A stretch of 64,000 nt of DNA from JACKAF01 sp041391485 (GTDB lineage Bacteria; Bdellovibrionota; FAC87; UBA2466; JACKAF01). Under the pieces are notes generated by a model. The model did no database searches and was not told the origin of the DNA. It was given only the letters and a program-made list of their open reading frames with translations. Position 1 is the stretch's first letter. Each line of letters begins with the position of its first letter. Positions 23,488-31,830 of this stretch are shown one piece after another. Where the stretch lies: NCBI GenBank assembly GCA_041391485.1, contig JAWKNY010000006.1:1-64000 (forward strand), read 5' to 3'. A program made the translations under genes and the position numbers.

Positions 23488-24678
23488 TTATTCCACGATC
23501 TCGGTCACGACACCCGCGCCGACGGTACGACCGCCTTCACGAATAGCGAACCGGAGCTCTTTCTCCATAGCAATAGGGGTAATCAGTTCCACATCAAGTG
23601 TCACGTTGTCACCCGGCATGACCATTTCGGTGCCCGAAGGCAAGGTCACGTTTCCGGTCACGTCCGTTGTGCGGAAGTAAAACTGAGGCCGGTACCCCTT
23701 GAAGAAAGGCGTATGACGACCGCCTTCTTCCTTGGTCAAAATGTAGGCTTCAGCTTTGAATTTCTTGTGAGGCTTCACGGAGCCAGGAGCGGCAAGCACC
23801 TGTCCACGTTCCACATCTTCCTTATCAATACCACGAAGGAGCGCGCCGATGTTGTCACCCGCCTGACCTTGGTCAAGCAGCTTGCGGAACATCTCTACGC
23901 CGGTAACGGTGGTCTTCTTGGTGTCACGCAGACCCACGATTTCCACTTCCTCGTTCACCTTCACGATACCGCGGTCAATACGACCCGTGACCACCGTACC
24001 GCGGCCCTGAATCGAGAACACGTCTTCGATAGCCATCAAAAACGGCTTGTCCGTATCGCGCTTGGGCTCAGGGATGTAGTTATCCAGAGCTTCCATCAAC
24101 TTCATGATGGCGCCTTCGCCGATCTCGCTCTTGTCGCCTTCAAGCGCCTTAAGAGCAGAGCCCGGGATGATCGGAATGTCATCGCCAGGGAACTGGTACT
24201 TGGATAGCAACTCGCGGATTTCAAGCTCCACCAGCTCCAAGAGTTCCTTGTCGTCGACCTGATCGACCTTGTTCAAAAACACAACCATCGCCGGTACACC
24301 GACCTGGCGGGCAAGCAGAATGTGCTCACGCGTCTGAGGCATCGGGCCGTCCGCAGCCGAGACCACCAAAATCGCTCCGTCCATCTGCGCCGCACCCGTG
24401 ATCATGTTCTTCACATAATCCGCGTGTCCCGGACAGTCGACGTGCGCGTAATGGCGCTTTTCCGTCTCATACTCCTGGTGAGACGTCGCAATCGTAATAC
24501 CGCGCTCTTTTTCCTCAGGCGCGTTATCAATGTCCGCGTAGCTACGGGCTTGCGCCTTACCGCTCGCCGACAATACCGTCGTGATCGCGGCTGTTAAAGT
24601 CGTCTTCCCATGATCCACGTGCCCAATTGTCCCTACGTTCACGTGCGGCTTATTGCGCTCGAATTTCTCCTTCGACAT
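23488..24678 (-). CDS. tuf: Elongation factor Tu
   Basis: A 396-residue EF-Tu with P-loop GHVDHGKTTLT, effector region and G3 DCPGHADY, G4 FLNKVDQV and domain 2-3 sequence through the C-terminus. It delivers aminoacyl-tRNA to the ribosome. The start is the ATG of MSKEKFERNKPHV at 24678; the frame is open back through tRNA-Thr but that is not coding. It begins 18 bases after the tRNA-Thr, with which it is probably cotranscribed. Confidence 0.98.
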   Translation of the reverse strand: MSKEKFERNKPHVNVGTIGHVDHGKTTLTAAITTVLSASGKAQARSYADIDNAPEEKERGITIATSHQEYETEKRHYAHVDCPGHADYVKNMITGAAQMDGAILVVSAADGPMPQTREHILLARQVGVPAMVVFLNKVDQVDDKELLELVELEIRELLSKYQFPGDDIPIIPGSALKALEGDKSEIGEGAIMKLMEALDNYIPEPKRDTDKPFLMAIEDVFSIQGRGTVVTGRIDRGIVKVNEEVEIVGLRDTKKTTVTGVEMFRKLLDQGQAGDNIGALLRGIDKEDVERGQVLAAPGSVKPHKKFKAEAYILTKEEGGRHTPFFKGYRPQFYFRTTDVTGNVTLPSGTEMVMPGDNVTLDVELITPIAMEKELRFAIREGGRTVGAGVVTEIVE

Positions 24679-24695
24679 TCCTCTTCCTCCAACTG

Positions 24696-24767
<72 letters not shown>

Positions 24768-24793
24768 ATAAAAATGCAAAAAAACTCAGCCAC

Positions 24794-24821
24794 ACTTTAC
24801 CCGTAGAACCAAAGCTTTCAA
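24794..24821 (-). promoter_or_regulatory. Probable sigma-70 promoter of tRNA-Thr/tuf
   Basis: On the minus strand, a -35 box TTGAAA (24816-24821) and a -10 box TAAAGT (24794-24799) are separated by 16 bases. Transcription would begin about 20 bases before the mature tRNA-Thr. Placement upstream of a highly expressed tRNA-tuf unit supports it. Confidence 0.55.
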
Positions 24822-24841
24822 CAAGAAAATCGCGGTAGATA

Positions 24842-26014
24842 TCAATAGGCTGGGCCGGAATCCTCTAACGCCAGGGCCGAAACTACGGGAGCGGCATACA
24901 TCCGCAGATAGAAGGGCACCGCCTGCTCGGCATCCGGACCCAAAAGCGAAAGTTCCTTCTGCATGCGCTTGAGAAACGCTTCCTTGTAAGCCTCGTCATA
25001 GTGCTCCGCCATCCGGGGACTCCCGGCCAAAACGTCGAAAGCCACGAAGTTGGAAGGAAAGAGGTGGTACAGGCGGTGGATCTCTGCGTCCAAACAGGCG
25101 CATAGCGCTTTTAGCTGCTCGGATTTTCCGTCGGCGGCGCGTACCTTGTCCCAGATTGACTCTGCCAGAACCTCACCCACACTGATGTGAATGCGGCCCT
25201 TGGGACCGAGCAAGCCCAGCGAGACGCTCTTCGCGTCCTCGTCCTCGGCCTTTTGGTATTCGCCGGAACGCGCCCGGTGCAGCTGCTCCCGCACTTTCAG
25301 GGCCCCGCAGGGTTCAAACTCATAGGAAACAGAGACGGGCCGAGTATTTAAGGAGTAAAGGCGATCCACCAAGCTGCCCTCCCCGGCCAGCGACAGCATC
25401 TTCAGTACCCCAGGTTGGGTCTTGTCGGCCCCGTTCTTCGTACGGCCTTCGCGTTGGGCAATCCAAACCGAGTCTTCCCCGCTCTCCACGACCTGGTGGA
25501 TGTGCCGGGAGAGCACATAGGACCAGCGCAGCAGCTCCTTTTGGCCCAGCTCCCTTTTTACGATGACGCCCTTATTGATCTTCAACACGTCTTTGGTGAA
25601 ATCATTAAAGAGAAGATTATCCCCCAAACAGATCTGCAGCGTGGGGTGACCCGCGTTCATGAGTGAAAACGAAAGCAAAGCGGAGTCGGCGATAATATCT
25701 CTGTGGTTGGAAAAGTATACGTGACGCCTTTTTTCCGTCACGCTCTCCAGGCCGCTAACCTCAAGCCCGTCCGAGGTTCGGTTGAGCAACGACTTGATCG
25801 CAATAGCAATAATGGTGCGGTGAAAATCGGCGACATCACGCACGGCTTCTCCCATCTTGAGAAGCTCTTCCAGGCTGGTATTTGGGAAAATTCCGGCCAC
25901 TATCGCGGGTAAGCGATCGCTCTTCATCAGGCGATGCAGAGCCTGCAGGTACTCCTCTCCGTGGTACGGCGCTATTTCTTTGAGATCGGCGGGATCGACT
26001 TGATAACTTTTCAC
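24842..26014 (-). CDS. PlsC-like glycerophospholipid acyltransferase
   Basis: A 390-residue protein whose acyltransferase core has the family's FSNHRDIIADSALL (catalytic His and Asp, with one residue more than the classical HX4D). It also has WIAQREGRTKNGAD, where the substrate-binding Glu-Gly-Arg lies. This is the long form of 1-acyl-glycerol-3-phosphate acyltransferase found in several Gram-negative groups. It would add an acyl chain to a lysophospholipid precursor at the inner membrane. The GTG start overlaps the recJ stop as GTGA, so translation is probably coupled. Confidence 0.8.
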   Translation of the reverse strand: MKSYQVDPADLKEIAPYHGEEYLQALHRLMKSDRLPAIVAGIFPNTSLEELLKMGEAVRDVADFHRTIIAIAIKSLLNRTSDGLEVSGLESVTEKRRHVYFSNHRDIIADSALLSFSLMNAGHPTLQICLGDNLLFNDFTKDVLKINKGVIVKRELGQKELLRWSYVLSRHIHQVVESGEDSVWIAQREGRTKNGADKTQPGVLKMLSLAGEGSLVDRLYSLNTRPVSVSYEFEPCGALKVREQLHRARSGEYQKAEDEDAKSVSLGLLGPKGRIHISVGEVLAESIWDKVRAADGKSEQLKALCACLDAEIHRLYHLFPSNFVAFDVLAGSPRMAEHYDEAYKEAFLKRMQKELSLLGPDAEQAVPFYLRMYAAPVVSALALEDSGPAY

Positions 26015-27654
26015 GCGTCCACCAACTCGTAATCGTGTCCCATCAAGGACAAGGACACGTTGCCACGAAACTCGTTTCGGCTAGCCGATACGACGAAACG
26101 GGCGCGTGTCGCTGATTTAAAGACGTCGAAGACCTCGTTGAAGAATAAAACCTTTTGCGCGAGTCCGTTTCGGCGTTGGATCATCACCGCCGTGTGTTTG
26201 GGTTCGCCGGTTTGTTTATCCTTAAAGTATTGCACGCCCGCGATGTCCGCCTCGATGAGAAATCGGGGTTCCTCAAAACCGTGTCCGAACGGCTTTAGCC
26301 CCTCCAACTCCTCCGCCAACCTTAGCTCGGCAAGTTCCACCGGCAAGGCACAATCATAATGAATGGTGCTCTCCCACAGTTTGGGAAGTTCGCGCTGCTT
26401 CGTTTCCGCGTACCGGATGAGGGCTTCGCGGATCGCCGCCTCGTTTTCAAGATCAAAGGTAAAGCCCCCCGCAGCACGGTGGCCACCGAACTTCGCAAAA
26501 AGGTCTTTGGCCGACTGCATGGCTTCGGTCACGTCAAAGCCGGGAATGGATCGCGCGGACCCCTTCCCTTTCCCGTCTTTGCGCTCAAAAAGCCAGGTCG
26601 GTCGCCAATACGTCTCAGCGATTTTGCTGGCAGCAATGCCCACTACCCCCGGATGCCACTCCCCTCCCAAGAAGAGAATAGGATCCTCGCTGTAGGTCTT
26701 TGCGGCGGCATCCGCCTCCCGCACAATTTTGGATTGGATCTTTTTTCGCTCGCTGTTGCAGCTATCCATGTACTCGATAAGTTCAGCGGGATTCTCCTCG
26801 ATAAAGGCGCGCACAACTTGATCCGCGTGTCCCAGACGCCCGACCGCGTTGATACGCGGGCCCAATCTAAAACCCACGTCCTTCTCATCCATTCCACTCT
26901 GAAGCGAGGCGGCCTCCCGAAGCTGCTTTAGAACCGGACGACGACTGCGCATCAACGCCCGTACACCCAGCCGTGCAAGCTCGTGGTTCACAGGATTCAG
27001 GGGCACGATGTCGCAAATGGTGGCAAGCCCCGCCAAAGCCAAAAGATCCGTCCACAACTCAGGTTCTACCGAAAAGGCCTCCGCCAACCGTCGAAGCAGA
27101 ACAAAGGTAATCCCGCAGCCGCAAAGTTCCTGGTAAAGCGCTTCGGGGTGGAGTTTTGGATTAAGAATAATGCAATTGGGCATCTTGTCCGGCTGAATCT
27201 TATGGTGATCCGTACAGACAAAACCCACACCGCGTTCAGCGCAGTATTCTGCCTCTTCATTCGCGGTGATGCCGGTATCCATCGTGATGATGAGCTCAGC
27301 TTTTTCCTCTTCCACCAGATAGCGGACGGCGTCCAGATTCACGCCATAGCCTTCTTTGAAACGGCACGGAATATAATGGATGTAGTTCGAAAACCCGATC
27401 GCCTGCAAAAACCATATCCAACTGACGCAGCTCATGGTGCCGTCGACGTCATAGTCCGCATAGAGTGCGATCCGTTTTTTATCTACAATCGCCGAGCGGA
27501 TGGTTTCGAGAGCGGCTTCAAGTCCGTGATCCCCATACTCAAGCTTTTTGATGGGAGAAAAAGATCGGTTTTCAAAAAGAATGGCACCCAGTTCTGAAAA
27601 ATCTTTCGGAGTTTTGGGTACGCGGGCTTCCCAGTGCTGGAATCTAAATCCCAA
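26011..27654 (-). CDS. recJ: Single-stranded-DNA exonuclease RecJ
   Basis: A 547-residue RecJ. The DHH phosphoesterase motifs are clear: ALYADYDVDGTMS, ITMDTGITANEEAEY, and the DHH motif in VCTDHHKIQPDKMPN. The DHHA1 region has GGHRAAGGFTF. It degrades 5'-ended single strands in recombination and repair. The predicted start is a TTG without a strong ribosome site, so the true start could be a few codons away. It is coupled to the downstream acyltransferase. Confidence 0.92.
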   Translation of the reverse strand: MGFRFQHWEARVPKTPKDFSELGAILFENRSFSPIKKLEYGDHGLEAALETIRSAIVDKKRIALYADYDVDGTMSCVSWIWFLQAIGFSNYIHYIPCRFKEGYGVNLDAVRYLVEEEKAELIITMDTGITANEEAEYCAERGVGFVCTDHHKIQPDKMPNCIILNPKLHPEALYQELCGCGITFVLLRRLAEAFSVEPELWTDLLALAGLATICDIVPLNPVNHELARLGVRALMRSRRPVLKQLREAASLQSGMDEKDVGFRLGPRINAVGRLGHADQVVRAFIEENPAELIEYMDSCNSERKKIQSKIVREADAAAKTYSEDPILFLGGEWHPGVVGIAASKIAETYWRPTWLFERKDGKGKGSARSIPGFDVTEAMQSAKDLFAKFGGHRAAGGFTFDLENEAAIREALIRYAETKQRELPKLWESTIHYDCALPVELAELRLAEELEGLKPFGHGFEEPRFLIEADIAGVQYFKDKQTGEPKHTAVMIQRRNGLAQKVLFFNEVFDVFKSATRARFVVSASRNEFRGNVSLSLMGHDYELVDA

Positions 27655-27819
27655 AGTGACGGCTCGCTAGCTAAAGAGTGACAAAAGTCGAGCTTGCGGT
27701 AAAGCCTGCTGAATTTCAAGCCTTTCCGGTGGTTTCCTAACTCATGGAGCCTCTTTTGGTGCCCAACTTGACTTAGTGCGCCATGGGGCGATTAATAGAG
27801 CTTTTAGATGAGGGGTTTT

Positions 27820-28581
27820 ATGGGGGCGAGGATTGCTTTCGCCGCGGCCATGGCCGTGCTTCTCTACATTCCTGAAAGTTTTGCGGGTCAAGTGGTCATC
27901 AGTTCCACTCAACGCTCCTGCGTTGCACGTTTGCAGGCGACTGCTCACGCCGACGGGGAATACCACTATAAGGTAGTACGCGAGCAGCGCGAAGATACGA
28001 AACACGTCGAAAGCATGGACTTGCCGGAAGTTCGTAAGACTTTCTTTAACACGTACCTTACCTACCCGCTGATGCGATCCATCGCCAATCACCGCATCGG
28101 AGCGGATAACGAATTTGTAAACAAGGTGCGAGAAAGCGAGTTCAGCTTTCATCAGCTAACGCTCGTACCCGCCGACGAAACCCAGGCTCTTGTGCAAATC
28201 AAAGGGAAGGTGCTTTTTGGAACGCGTACCTTTGAATTCAACGTGGACGCCGACGCCGTTTTAGAAGAAGGGACATGGAGGGCGTTCAGAGACGGGCGCC
28301 GCATCCGACTTGCGTTTACAGAGTCCGGAACCTGTGCGCTGGAAAGAGCCTTACTCGGCGGTGAGAATGCTTTGATCCCGGCCGCCTGTGCCCATTTGGT
28401 TCAGTACGTGCGTGGCGCTTACGGAGAGGATCCCCCAGTCGATTTAGACTATTCGGCCGAATACCCGACGCCCCTGCTTGTCGGGAATCGTTCTGGTCTT
28501 GATTTCAGCGGCTTTGGTCTAAACGAACGGGTAACGGTGAGGTTCGGAGCCCCGGACCCTTCCGAGTCCGAGGCTCCTTAG
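27820..28581 (+). CDS. Secreted protein of unknown function
   Basis: A 253-residue protein with a signal peptide (hydrophobic stretch ending ESFAG). The mature region alternates charged and beta-like segments, including GKVLFGTRTFEFNVDADAVL, with no catalytic motif seen. The second ATG (27820) is chosen because GAGGGG lies at ribosome-site distance; an in-frame ATG at 27808 is possible. The 3' end of the gene encodes one arm of a strong hairpin that may end its transcript. Confidence 0.7.
   Translation: MGARIAFAAAMAVLLYIPESFAGQVVISSTQRSCVARLQATAHADGEYHYKVVREQREDTKHVESMDLPEVRKTFFNTYLTYPLMRSIANHRIGADNEFVNKVRESEFSFHQLTLVPADETQALVQIKGKVLFGTRTFEFNVDADAVLEEGTWRAFRDGRRIRLAFTESGTCALERALLGGENALIPAACAHLVQYVRGAYGEDPPVDLDYSAEYPTPLLVGNRSGLDFSGFGLNERVTVRFGAPDPSESEAP
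28546..28577. terminator. Strong hairpin between convergent genes
   Basis: GGAGCC-C-CGGAC pairs with GTCCG-A-GGCTCC around an 8-base loop, ending at the stop of the upstream gene, then TTAGAATTTT. It is a plausible bidirectional terminator between the convergent genes at 27820-28581 and 28586-29026, though the T-run is interrupted. Confidence 0.45.
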
Positions 28582-28585
28582 AATT

Positions 28586-29026
28586 TTAGAGCTTGCTATT
28601 GATAAGCTTCGCTTCGTTCTGGCAAGTGCTGGCGTAATCCATGTCCTTCACTTCCAGTTCTTTTAATTCAGACGGAAGCAGCGCCAAACGGTGCAGACGG
28701 TTCGAATTGCACATTGCAATAATCTTTAGCTGAGGGACTGCCGCAACTTTTTGAACAAACAAGTTCTTATAGTTTGTACAAGTAGAAGCGTAATCCAACG
28801 CCACCGACTTATTGAACTCGTCACCGCTTGACGTGATCAAGCTGACATTGAGTACATGCGAGCTGCAAGAGAAGGTCGCTTGCGCGCCGCCCTCAACCTG
28901 CCCGCCCTCAAGGCGCCGAGAGAGTTCGCGAAGCAATTCATAATTCGAGACGGTTTCCAGTCCAGTGTTCGCAAAGCTGGATGTGGATACAAGAACAGTA
29001 GTGAGAATAATTCCTAGTAGTTTCAT
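28586..29026 (-). CDS. Small secreted protein with two DYASTC repeats
   Basis: A 146-residue protein with a signal peptide ending SSFA. The mature chain contains the motif DYASTC twice, in VALDYASTCTNYKN and KDMDYASTCQNEAK, each near a hydrophobic strand and a second cysteine. This suggests an internal duplication with paired disulfides. The family is unknown. The ATG at 29026 follows a GGGGGC site. Confidence 0.65.
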   Translation of the reverse strand: MKLLGIILTTVLVSTSSFANTGLETVSNYELLRELSRRLEGGQVEGGAQATFSCSSHVLNVSLITSSGDEFNKSVALDYASTCTNYKNLFVQKVAAVPQLKIIAMCNSNRLHRLALLPSELKELEVKDMDYASTCQNEAKLINSKL

Positions 29027-29125
29027 TTTTGCCCCCAACAATAGTTTTTGACGCAGTCCCAGCTGCGCCTCTTTTTACACATAGAGAGTACGCGGTCGGC
29101 CGTCAAAAGAATATTTGCTGTAGGA

Positions 29126-29761
29126 CTAAAGGACGTAGAAAAGCATGCAACAGAAATGGCAGGCACTGCCTGCCAGCACGAACAAATGCCAGATCGCATG
29201 GCTGTAGGGCATTTTTTTACTCGCGTAAAAAATTGTCCCGACTGTGTAACAAAGTCCCCCGGCGACCAGCCACCAAATCCCTCCCATGGGAAGTTGCTGC
29301 ATCAAAGGCCGGATAACAATCACCGCGAGCCATCCCATTCCGAGGTACAAAGCAAGCGACAGCCCAGGAGACCGGATACGTGAAAACAATTTCAGCACAA
29401 CCCCGTAAGCCGCAAGCGACCAAATGACTGTGAAAATCACCCAGCCCCAAAAACCGCGCATCGTCACCAGCATTAAGGGTGTATACGTGCCCGCGATCAA
29501 AATGAAGATCGCACTGTGATCGACAATCTTTAGAATCCGCTTAATACGTGGATCGTGAAAGGAATGATAAAACGTAGAAGCCAGAAAGAGTAGGACGAGC
29601 GAACCGCCATAGATGCTAAAGGCCAGTACCCGCCAACCGTCTTCGGCGTAAGCCACAAGCACGGCAAGTGCGGCTACGCTTAAGCACGCCCCCACGCCGT
29701 GGCTGATGGCGTTGGCGAGTTCTTCTCTACGTGTGTATGGTCGAAAGGCTGCGTTACTCAT
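29126..29761 (-). CDS. trhA: Hemolysin III / PAQR-family membrane protein
   Basis: A 211-residue protein with seven hydrophobic segments and the family's metal-site motifs: NAISHGVGA, LASTFYHSFHD, VDHSAIFILIAGTYTP, and HAIWHLFVLAGSACHF. PAQR/TrhA proteins sit in the inner membrane and are linked to membrane-lipid homeostasis; the 'hemolysin' name is historical. The conserved His and Asp residues are all present, so it should be intact. Confidence 0.9.
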   Translation of the reverse strand: MSNAAFRPYTRREELANAISHGVGACLSVAALAVLVAYAEDGWRVLAFSIYGGSLVLLFLASTFYHSFHDPRIKRILKIVDHSAIFILIAGTYTPLMLVTMRGFWGWVIFTVIWSLAAYGVVLKLFSRIRSPGLSLALYLGMGWLAVIVIRPLMQQLPMGGIWWLVAGGLCYTVGTIFYASKKMPYSHAIWHLFVLAGSACHFCCMLFYVL

Positions 29762-29834
29762 GAGACCCCGTCGGCTCCCCCTCCACGAAGTCTAGCGAAT
29801 CAGTCTCTCAAACGCCAGTGCGGCATTTTGCGAT

Positions 29835-30518
29835 CTAGTCTTGCACTTCGGAAAAGTCTTTCTCCCACTTCCAACAGTAGTAATTGGCTCTACAGTGGTA
29901 CAGCTTGTAGTGCCGCGTAGCTGTATACGCAACGGGGACCCAAGCGGTGTACGGAGTGCCTTTTCGCGTATACCGAGTTTCAGAACCAAGAGTAAAATTG
30001 GTGTAGTTCTGTGCATGACTAGACGCCCAACAGCTGCGTGTTTTCCAGTTCGCATCACTAAAGGCGTAATAGGGCCACCCTTTGCATCCACTCGCCGCAT
30101 TTTTCTCGGCCGCGTTGGTCGCTTCCGTATAGCGGTTCCAGTTGAAGACATAGACCTCATCACCCGTGGAGTAGACTTTCTTTTGCTTAACGCTCACGGT
30201 CCCGGCTTTTTCCACGCAAGCAAGTAGCGATTTGATCTTTTCGTCTTCCGCAAAATCCAAGCAGACCTCAGCAGCCTCCGCCGGAAAGAGGCGATCTTTG
30301 GCCGCCGCCAACACGCGGTTGCGGTAAGAGCCTCTTTCCAAACCCTCACATATTTTGAGAATCGCGTCCGGGTAAGAACGTGTCGCCCCTCGCACAATTT
30401 CCAAACACTTGAGCTTGTCGTGCTCGTCCTCCATTGAGGAACATACACGGTAAGCAGATTGCTCGGCTTGTGCGCTGAAGCCAATGGACACGAGGGTCAA
30501 AAGAAGTAAGGCCTTCAT
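29835..30518 (-). CDS. Secreted cysteine-rich protein, unknown
   Basis: A 227-residue protein with a signal peptide ending SAQA. The N-terminal part contains helix-like segments with spaced cysteines (CSSMEDEHDKLKC, KICEGL, EVCLDF, ACVEKA). The C-terminal part is aromatic-rich (KTRSCWASSHAQNY and CRANYYCWKW). It is coupled to the upstream gene by a TAATG junction, so the pair is an operon. No known family recognised. Confidence 0.7.
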   Translation of the reverse strand: MKALLLLTLVSIGFSAQAEQSAYRVCSSMEDEHDKLKCLEIVRGATRSYPDAILKICEGLERGSYRNRVLAAAKDRLFPAEAAEVCLDFAEDEKIKSLLACVEKAGTVSVKQKKVYSTGDEVYVFNWNRYTEATNAAEKNAASGCKGWPYYAFSDANWKTRSCWASSHAQNYTNFTLGSETRYTRKGTPYTAWVPVAYTATRHYKLYHCRANYYCWKWEKDFSEVQD

Positions 30519-30880
30519 TACTTCACCTCAGTTACTTTACAGTCTTCGGTGAAGTGCTCCTTTTGCTCCCGATGGCATTCGTCTAAAGTAGTAAGACCGT
30601 TCGCAAGAAGGCGCTTCACGGTTTTTCCGTCAGAGAGCAACGCACTTTGATCCAACTGATAGCGCCACTGGCCGGTGTACGGACGCTCATCGTACTTCGT
30701 GCAAGTGCACCCTTTTAATAGCAATGAAGGTTGTTGAGGGGTTGCGGTACAGAGAATCTCATACCGATCGAATTCGGTTTCAAACGTATATTCCTGCTGA
30801 GCTTTGAGTTCCCGCTTGATCACTCCTGCAGAGGCGACCGAGCCCACAGCAAACAGCGCTATCCACGACAATAGTTTCAT
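30518..30880 (-). CDS. Small secreted protein, partner of the next gene
   Basis: A 120-residue protein with a signal peptide ending SVASA and five cysteines in the mature region (LCTAT, GCTCTK, DECHR, EDCKV). The ATG at 30880 has a perfect GGAGG ribosome site. It shares a one-base stop/start overlap with the downstream cysteine-rich gene. Unknown function; probably a disulfide-stabilised exported pair. Confidence 0.7.
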   Translation of the reverse strand: MKLLSWIALFAVGSVASAGVIKRELKAQQEYTFETEFDRYEILCTATPQQPSLLLKGCTCTKYDERPYTGQWRYQLDQSALLSDGKTVKRLLANGLTTLDECHREQKEHFTEDCKVTEVK

Positions 30881-30951
30881 TCGCTCCTCCAGTTTTTAGT
30901 CTGCCTGAGCGATCAGAGCTATCCCTAGATGTTGCTTGCTGTCAAATTGAG

Positions 30952-31830
30952 CTAGTTAGTCGGGTGGGGGTAGTAATAGACCGAGGTTGTTTCGTGCCGA
31001 ATCGAGGCGTTGCTTTCCGGACCCAAATAGCGGACCCGAACAAATTTCAAGCCCGGTATCCAGCTGACATCCGTAATGAAATCGAGTGAAATCGTAGCCT
31101 GCCGATCCCAGGACTCGCTTTGGCCTGCCACAAACCCAAAATCGCTTAGCTTAATCGTTTTCTGAGCAAAAACATGAACAAATTCAGGCCCCGAGCTGTA
31201 CGCGATGACGTCGACGACCGCCACGTCCTGATCGGGACCGTTTCCGATCTTTCTGCCCCACAAGCGCACCGCGGCCCTTCCGGCACCGATGCCACTCCAA
31301 AACACGGCTCCTACGCTGAATTGGCCTGCCTCATGCGCTTCGACTCGCACCACGCGATCGCCGGTGGCCTCATCGGTTTCACCCGTAGTAATACCGTATT
31401 CATTCTCGTACTGGCCGGGACTGGCGACTAAAATCTTTGCCGGAGGGCGCGTATCCTGCGTAGTCCCCGCGATAGGAACCGCTCGCGGAGTCGTATACGC
31501 GTACCAGTGGTAGATCACGTTCGGTTCCGTGGGGGGGGTTGTCGTCTCCACAACCAATCGGCCGTACGCATCGGCGTACGCATTCCAAATCGGATCCGTT
31601 AGCGGCACACCAGCCGGCGTCGTAATCTGCCCTTCATCGGAAACAAGCTGACCCTGCGAATTGCGTACGCGCTGGTAGGCGTACCCTGCAGGTGTGAGGG
31701 CAAAGAAACCGTTGGGAGTTACCATAAGCCCACTCAGCTGGCTGCCAGAACGGGTACCGACTGAGCGCTGTTCAGTGTCCCCTCTTCCACCGCAACTCCG
31801 GTGGGAAACTGCCCGTTGGTGGTATGCCAA
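30952..31830 (-). CDS. C-terminal part of a secreted beta-rich protein, frameshifted
   Basis: This frame lacks a signal peptide and a credible start, and its first 30 or so residues are out of character. From about SQLSGLMVTPNGFFALTP onward it continues the beta-rich sequence of the preceding lipoprotein frame. A single indel near 31735-31785 would join the two into one protein of about 755 residues. It ends with a Thr/Tyr-rich strand (TTSVYYYPHP). If it is an independent gene, ATG 31725 is the likely start. Confidence 0.5.
   Translation of the reverse strand: MAYHQRAVSHRSCGGRGDTEQRSVGTRSGSQLSGLMVTPNGFFALTPAGYAYQRVRNSQGQLVSDEGQITTPAGVPLTDPIWNAYADAYGRLVVETTTPPTEPNVIYHWYAYTTPRAVPIAGTTQDTRPPAKILVASPGQYENEYGITTGETDEATGDRVVRVEAHEAGQFSVGAVFWSGIGAGRAAVRLWGRKIGNGPDQDVAVVDVIAYSSGPEFVHVFAQKTIKLSDFGFVAGQSESWDRQATISLDFITDVSWIPGLKFVRVRYLGPESNASIRHETTSVYYYPHPTN

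Noticed and set aside
23341..24207. Plus-strand open frame of 288 codons
   Set aside because: Lies opposite tuf and rpmG, whose proteins are certain.
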